In this document: positions 21,170-29,741 of the stretch, in pieces | How the letters are laid out: each line of letters begins with the position of its first letter | Position numbering within the stretch: position 1 is the first letter of the stretch | NCBI GenBank assembly: GCA_949358305.1 | Contig: OX442314.1 | Coordinates: 48,618,581 to 48,678,580 of the forward strand | Reading direction: 5' to 3' | Origin: Strigamia acuminata | Taxonomy: Eukaryota; Arthropoda; Chilopoda; Geophilomorpha; Linotaeniidae | DNA: 60,000 nucleotides | Position numbers and translations under genes: made by a program | The notes under the pieces: model-generated | Seen by the model: the letters and a program-made list of their open reading frames with translations, nothing else | What the model was told of the DNA's origin: nothing | The model's database searches: none

Positions 21170-24100
21170 TTGAGATCATTTTCATACCCAAAAATGGCAG
21201 ACAATATCCGAGTAACGGATTCCGACTCCGACGCAAACAAGAGAGCCGGTAGCCGTAAAGGCGCCGATTATCATTTGCGATCTGGAGGTCCCTTACCCAA
21301 AGCCTCAGCGCACGAAGCGAGGCAAAAGAGGCGCAAGCCTAAACCCGATCGCAGAAGCGCATCAGAGGCATCGCACCCGTCTCGTTCCGAGACGAGGCCG
21401 CGATTGGACGAGACAGAGCGGGGTGAAGAGCAATCTCACTCCAAACTGCCGCGTTCTAACCGTGACGGCGAGACGAGCGGAAACGAGGTTTTATCCCGTA
21501 ACCCATCGCCTCGTCTAACGCACGACACCGAGGTGGGCAGTCCGAAAGCGGCGTCTCCGATACAAAAGACGGCCTCAAATGCGACAGCTAATTCGGCACT
21601 AAACACGCCGATTACGCAAAGCCGCCCAGCTTCGGTCAGGTCTGAAGGACACAAGTCCAATGCGTCAAAAACTGAGCGTGTTCCGAGCCAGCCTTACAGC
21701 GTCTCGGCCACATTGGTTGACACGATGCAGTTGGCACAGGCAGAAGGTGTACGATACACTCTGCCAACGGGAAAAATAACTGTGTACGAAACATTACAAA
21801 TCGTACGTGCAGCTTTAAGAGCGCACAGGTTATCCCCAGAAATCACCGTTGTTGAAGGCGCATACGCTCAACAAATGGTAGATTCCGCTCAATTCGAAGC
21901 GGATGCCGAGAATGAGGCCCGACAAGCCATCCGCGAGAGAAAGCGGAAGCTGGCGGAAAGAGAAGCGCGAGCTCTCGAGTACGGCAAATCCCAGCGCGTT
22001 CCGACCACTCCAGAAGAGGTCGAAATAGTTGATCGAGCCTTACATGCACATCGTTATGCATTCCATTCTCAGCAAGAAGCTGAACGAGCTTTCATGGCCA
22101 GGCTGCAACGAGACAAACCAAAATCCGTTCGCAAGCCAGAAGTTAGCTCGTCCGAATTGTCCGACGAGAGCGTCGAAGGCGACCCGAAGCGCACGCCGAA
22201 GGTCAGCCCTAAACCCGAGCGAAAAAAGGAAGTGCCAGTCACTCCACGCAAACGGGAAGTTTCGACCGAACAACGCGTTCGACCTCGCATGATGGCGTTA
22301 GACGATAACACTAACAACGCTATCAACCGATTAATTAATGCGAACAACGCGCGTCGTAACGAAGAACAGACTCACACGAGCCGACAACGCGACGACCCGC
22401 GGGGTAGCGACTGGCCACAGTCGGTGCCCATCCTCAAAGACGACGGACCTACGAGAAAACATTCCGAAGACCGCACATCGTCACGAGAGGAACGTCAACG
22501 CGAAAGAGGACAGCAACAGTATCACTACGGGAACAGTGATTCGTCGTCGGATGAACTGGAGTCGAATGCGCCCAGTCATCACGATTCGGAGAGAGGTTCC
22601 GGAGAGAGACGAAGGGAAAGAGAACGCGATGAACGCAGGGAAAGGGAACGTGACGACCGTCGTAGGGGCCGGAAAGAGTCAAACTCTTCACGGCGCAACC
22701 CGCCACGCCGCTCACCGTCTCCCGACCCCAGCTCCGACCCCTCGTCCAACGACGACAGGCGAAATGATAAATCCAGTAATCGCCGGAAGAGATCCAACTC
22801 TCCGCGCGATAGAGAGAAACGACGTCGATCGGAAAATAGCGACCACCGACGGGAGGAGTTTCAGGACCTTCCCCGACAAAGCGCGTTTACCGATTCGACG
22901 GGTCGGCAGTATACGATGGGAGAGCTTGGAAGAGCCCTGCTTGGCTCGTTAAAAGCCGAGGGAATCGATCTGAGCAAACGAAATGATCGTAATCGTAACA
23001 CTGGTGACCGCGTAAAGAAAAAATACGCTGTCTCCCGACGAGACACCATGAGTGTCACCGGGAATATTAGGTGGCAATTTTATATTCAGAACCGTTTCGA
23101 CGGGTCATGGAAAGCGGGAGATCGCTTCCTTGACGAAGTAATTCGAATTAAGACTGCCACTAAAGCCACCGTAGGAGACATGCTCACCCACGGTATTGTC
23201 GAGCTAATGACAGGCTCGGCACGTGAGTGGTACCAAGGATTGAAAGGCGTCAATTGGGACGACTTTTTAATGAGATTCGACCTGCGCTACGGCGAGACAC
23301 CCGAAGAGGTGAGCCGAAAGATGCGAGGTCTTCGCCAGATGCCTGGTGAAACCATAATGGATTACGACATTCGCGCCAGATTGTTGTTCGAAAAGGCCCC
23401 GATGGAATTTCATGCCACGGGATTCAACCTTTTCTTTCTCGGCGGTTTGTCGGAGTACTCGCAACGGGTGCTACTTGAAGAAAGGGCACCGACAGGAGGT
23501 AGCTACGAGGAGATGAGCGCCTTCCTGTTCGAGAACACGATAGATATCGAGAAGAGGTATTATTCCGCTTTACCAGAAGCGGAGAAAGCAGCAACCGCTA
23601 ACCGTCTCAAGTTGAGTGCGGAAAGATATGGGGCGACAGACAAAATCATGCGCCCTACTGAATATCTTAGCGGTATAATGGAGCTGGCAGAAGCTAGCGT
23701 TGGTTTACAAATAAAAAATAAACTGACATCCACGCTGCCTTCCAACCCTTTGGCCGCCCCTAAAAAGGCACCGACAGCGTCAGCCATGCAAGCGACACTG
23801 GAGGAGGTCAAGGAGGGGGAGGAAGCCGAACAAAATGTCGGAAAATCAGACGAAAAGGAAGAAAAAGACGATTATTCGACGGACGAAGAAATACGAAGCT
23901 ATCGCGATACCTTATCAACGGGTTGCGATGAGGAAGGACCGCTAGTACATCTCATCCATCGAGATAGAGCGGTAGAAGAATTTCGCGCCAGGTTAAAACC
24001 AAATGCCGGCCGAATTCCGAAGTATTTTCGAAAAAATTACACGCCACCATCGAAAGTAGACCCTGAAAAGAAAAAATCGATCGAAGCCCCAAGAGACAAA

Positions 24101-24274
24101 TCAAATATTCGCTGTTTCAAGTGTAACCAACCGGGCCACTATTCCAATGAGTGCCCAAGAACAGCGAAAGAAGACGCCAAGTTTGACGCGATAATGAAGC
24201 AGATGGCAGAGATTAAACTCGCCATGGCAAAAAACGAGTCAAAAAACGAGTCAGCGCAGGCGGCGAAGAAATAA
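21170..24274 (+). CDS. Element B Gag with Arg/Ser-rich domain
   Basis: 1034 codons, unusually long for a Gypsy Gag. The first 600 or so residues are disordered and highly charged, with Ser/Arg/Glu repeats such as RRRERERDERRERERDDRRR and SSRRNPPRRSPSPDPSSDPS near 470-530, like the RS domains of splicing factors. The capsid-like core follows at about 640-810 (FDGSWKAGDRFLDEV, SAREWYQGLKG, FLMRFDLRYGETPEEVSRKMRGLRQMPGE, YDIRARLLF). Near the end is one CX2CX4HX4C knuckle (CFKCNQPGHYSNEC). The most likely start is MADNIRVTDS at 21194; 21170 is the first Met of the frame. The last codons contain two A AAA AAC slippery sites that should shift ribosomes into pol. Confidence 0.88.
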   Translation: MRSFSYPKMADNIRVTDSDSDANKRAGSRKGADYHLRSGGPLPKASAHEARQKRRKPKPDRRSASEASHPSRSETRPRLDETERGEEQSHSKLPRSNRDGETSGNEVLSRNPSPRLTHDTEVGSPKAASPIQKTASNATANSALNTPITQSRPASVRSEGHKSNASKTERVPSQPYSVSATLVDTMQLAQAEGVRYTLPTGKITVYETLQIVRAALRAHRLSPEITVVEGAYAQQMVDSAQFEADAENEARQAIRERKRKLAEREARALEYGKSQRVPTTPEEVEIVDRALHAHRYAFHSQQEAERAFMARLQRDKPKSVRKPEVSSSELSDESVEGDPKRTPKVSPKPERKKEVPVTPRKREVSTEQRVRPRMMALDDNTNNAINRLINANNARRNEEQTHTSRQRDDPRGSDWPQSVPILKDDGPTRKHSEDRTSSREERQRERGQQQYHYGNSDSSSDELESNAPSHHDSERGSGERRRERERDERRERERDDRRRGRKESNSSRRNPPRRSPSPDPSSDPSSNDDRRNDKSSNRRKRSNSPRDREKRRRSENSDHRREEFQDLPRQSAFTDSTGRQYTMGELGRALLGSLKAEGIDLSKRNDRNRNTGDRVKKKYAVSRRDTMSVTGNIRWQFYIQNRFDGSWKAGDRFLDEVIRIKTATKATVGDMLTHGIVELMTGSAREWYQGLKGVNWDDFLMRFDLRYGETPEEVSRKMRGLRQMPGETIMDYDIRARLLFEKAPMEFHATGFNLFFLGGLSEYSQRVLLEERAPTGGSYEEMSAFLFENTIDIEKRYYSALPEAEKAATANRLKLSAERYGATDKIMRPTEYLSGIMELAEASVGLQIKNKLTSTLPSNPLAAPKKAPTASAMQATLEEVKEGEEAEQNVGKSDEKEEKDDYSTDEEIRSYRDTLSTGCDEEGPLVHLIHRDRAVEEFRARLKPNAGRIPKYFRKNYTPPSKVDPEKKKSIEAPRDKSNIRCFKCNQPGHYSNECPRTAKEDAKFDAIMKQMAEIKLAMAKNESKNESAQAAKK

Positions 24275-24292
24275 CTTCTCGACCGTCTGCGC
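24229..24292 (+). promoter_or_regulatory. -1 ribosomal frameshift signal of element B (two slippery heptamers plus stem-loop)
   Basis: A AAA AAC in the gag frame at 24229-24235 and again at 24241-24247. Six nt after the second begins a stem: GCGCAGGCGG (24254-24263) pairs with CCGTCTGCGC (24283-24292), then a symmetrical CGA/CGA internal loop, then AGAA/TTCT with a 5-nt loop. The gag stop (24272-24274) is at the hairpin tip. The pol frame is open from 24217 and is -1 relative to gag, as required. Confidence 0.8.
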
Positions 24293-24297
24293 CATTC

Positions 24298-27200
24298 ATG
24301 AAGAAGAAGGGGTTTAACAAAGGGTTCGATAAACCGCCACCAGTCAAAGAAATGGGTAGTGACATAGCTAACGCCCAGATCCAAGACAGGGCCAACAACG
24401 CCTTGCAGGTAATTACCGCAAACGCTGAGGCTGAGGTGGAAGGACCGAACCTACTGCTTGAAGAATTACCTCAAGTAGTCAACGAAGACACAGAAGAATT
24501 TCGTGTTTTCATGTGCAACGTAGCGGTCGAATACACCAACCGCCTATGTATGCTGCCCATGACAATAGAACGCGAAAAGATTATGGGACTGCTAGACTCG
24601 GGAGCAGATCGCTCGTTCGTTTCCGAAGACATAGTAGCATCATTGGGTCTCACCGATAAGATAAAAGGCGTTAATAAAAATGTACGTCTAAAAACCGCCA
24701 ACGGAATGGCGCGTCCAAAAGGAGTTATATTATTGACCATGGAGTGGCTCGGAGGGGTAGAACAACACCCTTTCCTGGTCCTGCCCACGTGCGACAGAAT
24801 TTTTCTGTTAGGCTTAGACCTCATGGCGTCAATGGAAATACAACCAAATCCAATAACGAAATCTTGGAATTATATCAGAAATGATAGAGAAAGACCCGCA
24901 ATTGTCGTGCCACCAGCTCTTATCAAAGAAGCAGCCGACAAGACACAGTGGGAGAAAGGCCTAAAGAAATTCGTTCAAGATTACGATTTTAAAGCATTCG
25001 TAACAGAATTGCAACGGGACAATGTAGTGGAAACGCTTGTCGCCGACGCCGCTTTAGAATTAAACGAAGCGGCAGCCCTACGAAGGGTCCTACTTAAATA
25101 TGAGGGGATCCTGTCGAAAAAACCGGGCCGAACGAATAGGGCTATTCACGAAATTAAATTGACGGATAATAAACCTATACGAGTTGCGTATAAGGGAATG
25201 AACCCGCAAAAACGTGAAATAGTGCAAAAAATGTGCCAAGAAATGCTAGACAGTGGCATTGTCTCCGAGGCCCAGGGAGAATACGCGACGCGAGTTGTAC
25301 TCGTGATGCGCCCGGGCTCGGACCCACGCCTATGCATTGATTACCGCCCATTAAACGCGGTGACAGAGATAGATCCCATACAGATGCCGTCTATCGAATC
25401 CATTTTGAGAGAGCTTAGCCCCTTTTCTTGGGTTACGACGATGGATCTGTCGAAGGGATACTGGCAAGTAGAAATGAGGCCAGAGGATAAGCTAAAAACA
25501 GCATTTTACTCGCCGATTGGACGGTTGATGTTCAACGTCATGCCGTTTGGTTTAGTGAATGCTCCCAGTACCTTTCAGAGACTAATCGAAAGCGTATTGG
25601 GTGATATCCTGCATCAGTTTGTGTGGGCATACCTAGATGACATAGTTATTGCCTCTAAAACATTTGAAGAGCACATTGAGCACATCGACCAAGTGCTCAC
25701 CCGGCTGGCAAAAGCTGGGTTACACGTTCACCCGGGCAAGAGCAAGTTCTGTCGAAAGGAGCTTGCCTTCCTGGGTTATCGCATTGGAGTCAATGGTTTA
25801 GCTATTGGCCCCGAAAAAATCGATGCGATTAATCGTTTCCCACCACCCGAGGACGTTAAAGGTGTCCAACGGTTTATGGGAATGATAAACTTCTTCGGCA
25901 GGTTGCTACCGGGTCTAGCTGAAGTGGCAGCCCCAGTTACCGACCTCCTGAAGAATGAAAACGAATTTGTATGGTCAAATGAGTGTAACATCGCATTTAA
26001 TGCGATAAAGAGGATGCTGACGGAAGTCGGCGTAATGCCTCTACCCGACTTAAACCGGCCGTTCATATTACACACGGACGCCAGCAGAGTTGGGTTGGGA
26101 GCCGCGTTGCTCCAAACACACGTGCGCGACGGAGTCGAACAAGACCTGCCGTGCATGTTTATAAGTCGCAAACTCCAAGGCGCTGAAAAGAATTACAACG
26201 CCACAGAGTTGGAGTGTTTGGCAGTTGTGTGGGCTATAAGGAAATTCAGAGATTATCTCGAATATACCAAATTTGTAGTCCACACAGATCATCAAGCGTT
26301 GCAATGGCTGATGAAATTAAAGGAGCCAGCTGGTCGACTAGCCAGATGGCAGTTAGAACTGATGGCATGCGACTTGACCATTCAATACAAGCCCGGCAAA
26401 TATAACGTCGTGGCTGATGCTCTGTCACGGGCACCAGTGTCAGATCCTATCGACGCTGACGGTGATGGCGAGGATGATTCCCGCATCATTTACTGCCCGA
26501 CGAGTTGTCACCGTTGGGAGTTAAGGAAAATGAATGAAATTCCTACCGCGTCTCCAGCAGATGTAAAATTCTGTGGATTCTGGACGCGGTTATACCAACC
26601 AGCTGCTGACAATTACCCAGATGCAAAGAGGGAATTTAAGCTAGAGCGGAGAATAAATGACCCGCTTCTAAGCGCCTTCCACGCTCATGTCGGCAAGCAA
26701 ATGCAAAGCAATCCCCCAACAAGGGAGGAAATAATTGTGCAACAAAAATTAGACAAAAAATGTCAGGACAGAGCTAGATTCGTACTGACAGGAAAATATC
26801 CGCCCAACCTAACCAGAAGGCAGAAGCGTCGTTATGCACACGAATCCATAGATTACCTATTGGATGACGGCCTTTTGGTGAAACATCACCCAAATCACCA
26901 AGATGACTTGAGTGAATCGGACACCGCAGTAAAGGTAGTAATACCTGCTTCCTTAATCGGTCGCGTGCTGTGGTTGTTACACGGGCACCCGCTTGCAAGC
27001 CATGCGGGAGTAAGCAGAACACTCTATCGAGCTACACAGCTTTTTCACTGGACAGGGATGAAAAAAGATATTGCTCTTTTTGTCCACCAATGTCAGCGAT
27101 GTCAAGCGTGCAAGCCGAGGAGTAAATCACCATTCGAAACTATTTTCTTAGGGCCTTACGCGCCTTTTGATTGTTTAAGTGTCGATGTGATGGGCCCAAA

Positions 27201-28368
27201 ACCCGTTACGGGAAATAAAAATGCGTACATTATCGTTATAATGGACGTGGCGACTCGTTGGCCCGAGTTGTACGCCGTCGCTAGACCTTCAGCAGAGAAA
27301 ATCGTTGAATGTATCTACGACGTGGCGTTACGTTACGGATTTCCACGTAAAATAATATCCGATAACGGACCCCAATTTATCTCGAAAATTTGGGGTAAGT
27401 TTTGTAAAAAATTCGGGATTGTGGCGTCACATACTTCGACCTACAATCCTAGAACAAATCCCGTTGAGCGACTCAACAGGGATATCAAATATGCATTAAG
27501 TATATTCACTGACATCCACAATAGGTGGGATGAATACTTGAGGGAGATCGCGTTCAGCATACGAACAACAGTCTCGAGGACGAGAGATTTTTCTCCGGCC
27601 TACCTCAACTTCGCCCGAGAGCTACGAGTGCCTTGGGACCCACGAGTGGCAGAGTCGGTAAATGTGGTGGACCCAGAGAAACCACATGAGTATGTGTATA
27701 AATTGGAGCAAACAATTTCGAACACATACAAGCATATGATGGCGCACATTTTTAACATGCGCGACCGCATTTTACAAGATAAAAGCGGTGGAAAATTCGT
27801 GAATTTCGAGATCAATGATTTGGTGTGGAAAGATGCACACACCCTCTCAAATGCAGCGAGAGGAATCACCGCCAGCTTGGCCGACAAGAGAGATGGTCCG
27901 TATGTAATCATCGGCAAGCATGGCGGTAACGCGTATAAATTACGCAAGCTCGAGGACAACACCGAGCAAAAATCGATCCAGGTACGAGAGTTAACTCCGT
28001 ACATTCCGGAATTCCCGCAAGAAATGTGGGCCAAGGGCCAAGTCAAGTCAAAAACTGACGGCCAAATCGTCGATATGTTCGCTGGCGAGTCGGAAAAAGC
28101 ACCGCCAAGTGACAACGAGGAGTATTTCGACGCCCCTTCACCTCCGGTAAACGAGATAGTTGAATCCGTTCCGGATCCAATTTTGGTCGGGGGGGAAACA
28201 GGAGAAACTCCTGAAACAAACACAAAAAACACGGATAAAAAAAGAAATACACATGAGGAGGTACAGACACAAAAAATAAAAGAAATCGTACCTGTCTCGA
28301 CTCATCACCTGCGGCTTCGTAGAAGTAATCCGTTTATAAAAGACGGAAAGGTCGTAGGAAAGGAGTAG
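24298..28368 (+). CDS. Element B Pol: protease, RT, RNase H, integrase
   Basis: 1356 codons, intact. Protease with LLDSGADRSFVS near 100; RT about 290-560 with TMDLSKGYWQ and YLDD near 444; RNase H about 580-710 with HTDASRVGLG, ELECLAVVW and HTDHQALQWL, then VADALSRAP; integrase H2C2 zinc domain (HGHPLASHAG...CQRCQACK, about 900-945) and D,D,E core (SVDVMGP, IISDNGPQF, NPVERLNRD), then a GPY/F-type module (KRDGPYVIIGKHGGNAYKLRKL). No chromodomain is seen. It is expressed as Gag-Pol by -1 frameshift, so 24298 is only the first ATG; translation enters upstream. All catalytic motifs are present, so the enzyme set looks functional. Confidence 0.92.
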   Translation: MKKKGFNKGFDKPPPVKEMGSDIANAQIQDRANNALQVITANAEAEVEGPNLLLEELPQVVNEDTEEFRVFMCNVAVEYTNRLCMLPMTIEREKIMGLLDSGADRSFVSEDIVASLGLTDKIKGVNKNVRLKTANGMARPKGVILLTMEWLGGVEQHPFLVLPTCDRIFLLGLDLMASMEIQPNPITKSWNYIRNDRERPAIVVPPALIKEAADKTQWEKGLKKFVQDYDFKAFVTELQRDNVVETLVADAALELNEAAALRRVLLKYEGILSKKPGRTNRAIHEIKLTDNKPIRVAYKGMNPQKREIVQKMCQEMLDSGIVSEAQGEYATRVVLVMRPGSDPRLCIDYRPLNAVTEIDPIQMPSIESILRELSPFSWVTTMDLSKGYWQVEMRPEDKLKTAFYSPIGRLMFNVMPFGLVNAPSTFQRLIESVLGDILHQFVWAYLDDIVIASKTFEEHIEHIDQVLTRLAKAGLHVHPGKSKFCRKELAFLGYRIGVNGLAIGPEKIDAINRFPPPEDVKGVQRFMGMINFFGRLLPGLAEVAAPVTDLLKNENEFVWSNECNIAFNAIKRMLTEVGVMPLPDLNRPFILHTDASRVGLGAALLQTHVRDGVEQDLPCMFISRKLQGAEKNYNATELECLAVVWAIRKFRDYLEYTKFVVHTDHQALQWLMKLKEPAGRLARWQLELMACDLTIQYKPGKYNVVADALSRAPVSDPIDADGDGEDDSRIIYCPTSCHRWELRKMNEIPTASPADVKFCGFWTRLYQPAADNYPDAKREFKLERRINDPLLSAFHAHVGKQMQSNPPTREEIIVQQKLDKKCQDRARFVLTGKYPPNLTRRQKRRYAHESIDYLLDDGLLVKHHPNHQDDLSESDTAVKVVIPASLIGRVLWLLHGHPLASHAGVSRTLYRATQLFHWTGMKKDIALFVHQCQRCQACKPRSKSPFETIFLGPYAPFDCLSVDVMGPKPVTGNKNAYIIVIMDVATRWPELYAVARPSAEKIVECIYDVALRYGFPRKIISDNGPQFISKIWGKFCKKFGIVASHTSTYNPRTNPVERLNRDIKYALSIFTDIHNRWDEYLREIAFSIRTTVSRTRDFSPAYLNFARELRVPWDPRVAESVNVVDPEKPHEYVYKLEQTISNTYKHMMAHIFNMRDRILQDKSGGKFVNFEINDLVWKDAHTLSNAARGITASLADKRDGPYVIIGKHGGNAYKLRKLEDNTEQKSIQVRELTPYIPEFPQEMWAKGQVKSKTDGQIVDMFAGESEKAPPSDNEEYFDAPSPPVNEIVESVPDPILVGGETGETPETNTKNTDKKRNTHEEVQTQKIKEIVPVSTHHLRLRRSNPFIKDGKVVGKE

Positions 28369-28524
28369 AAAACGTTACGAGTCGATGGCGACGCTGAAAA
28401 CAAAAAAAAAATTAATCGATCGACAGCGCTAGCCATCAAAATCCGAGACTCGGAAAATTTCGCTAAGTCCAACAAAGCGGATATCGGTCGAATTCGCGTC
28501 ACGAGATGGCGTGGAAACGCGGGA

Positions 28525-28636
28525 CCCGTAGCAAAATTATCGGCACGGGTCGGATACCGCGTGCAAAAGACCCCGTAGCAGCGATCGCGCACGGGCGTAG
28601 AAACAAAGGAGCCCCGTAGCGTAACCTGCGCACGGG
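28525..28636 (+). repeat. Three repeated CCCGTAGC...GCACGGG hairpins
   Basis: CCCGT...ACGGG pairs at 28525-28529/28545-28549, 28572-28576/28591-28595 and 28613-28617/28632-28636, each with AGC after the left arm and a GC before the right arm, spaced 47 and 41 bp. The motif GACCCCGTAGC of the second copy also occurs on the sense strand of element C between pol and accessory ORF (37738-37748). Confidence 0.6.
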
Positions 28637-28850
28637 CTGTTGCGCACAAGTCATAAACACCTGGTTCTGGAGTAAAATTACCCAGAACCCACCACGATTG
28701 CCTCGTTTTCACCCGGACTTCCGCTAAATCAGCTGATCGTCGTCCGCACGTGATACGCATCGAGTTATTTTTTAACCGAGTTTTTGATCCATTTTACGAG
28801 GAGTTTTAAGTTTTTTTCATCGTGGTCTGACTGAACGCGCAATCCTCACG

Positions 28851-28988
28851 ATGGCTGAGGAAGGAGGGGATGAGGAAATGCTTGAAATCGAGCATCATGA
28901 CGAGAATTGGGACCAGGACATTAACGTAGTTCCACCCGATCAGGTAGTAGTCGGCATCGCCGCACGAGATTTAGCTCCGTGTGGTTGA
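28851..28988 (+). CDS. Small acidic ORF (45 aa) between pol and accessory ORF of B
   Basis: ATG at 28851 follows a pyrimidine-rich region; the product starts MAEEGGDEEMLEIEHHDENW and ends RDLAPCG. It is strongly acidic, with no known domain. It could be an upstream ORF or a first exon for the accessory protein; ordinary chance is also possible at this length. Confidence 0.35.
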   Translation: MAEEGGDEEMLEIEHHDENWDQDINVVPPDQVVVGIAARDLAPCG

Positions 28989-29741
28989 ATTAAAGATACA
29001 TTTGACTAATACTTGACATGAACGCTCTGCGTTCGAAATAGTGTATAATTATTATACTAATACACACGATCGCGCAAGCGATTGTATTTTCTCCTTATTG
29101 TTTGTTTTCAAGGACGCGATGGCAGACTTAATGTCGCCTCGCTCCTTGAAAATGACTCACGACAATCGACACAAACGAGACAAAGGAAACGAGCTTTCTT
29201 TTTATATTCCAGAAATGAGAATAATTTATTGGATAGATTTTGGAATAATTTATAGAACGTTGTTTTCTATTTTTATTCGTTATTTTATTCGCGAATTTTT
29301 CCGATGACACTGATTTATTTTTAGATTCGTTTTAAATTCGAGTTGTTCCCGAATTTTGGGAATAGTTTTAGATAAATTTATTTCTTTACAAGTTAATTCA
29401 CGACAAGAACATTTGTTTACATGTTCTAAAATTGTCATTGGAGATTTTCACGAACGATTTCGCGAATTTATTGGTTTAATACGAATTTACAGTTTAATTT
29501 TAAATTAAATAATCCGAAGAAAAAATTTCCGGATTAATACGCTCGATTCCGTCACGTGGTTATCGTTGGACGTGAGCCAGATGTGCCAAGAAGACTCTTT
29601 CTTCCTGACAAGGACGAATCAATGAACAGGAATAGGACTCGACGAACGGTCGCACGTTTCAGCGACGTTCCTCGAGCCCACCCCCTATTTATCTCCGTGT
29701 TATTGGCGATTTTATTAATTATTTTGTTTCCATCATTGCAG

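Larger units (their letters stand above)
28369..29741 (+). other. Element B pol-accessory intergenic region
   Basis: Contains three regularly spaced hairpin motifs (28525-28636), a 45-codon open frame (28851-28988) and, at its end, a strong 3' splice site (29739-29741). The rest is AT-rich with nothing further recognisable. It may be an intron or leader of a spliced accessory mRNA. Confidence 0.55.

Noticed and set aside
29556-29741. Hydrophobic segment PLFISVLLAILLIILFP at the start of the element B accessory frame, suggesting a membrane or envelope protein
   Set aside because: It is encoded by the AT/T-rich stretch leading into a strong 3' splice site, so it most likely is intron read as protein.
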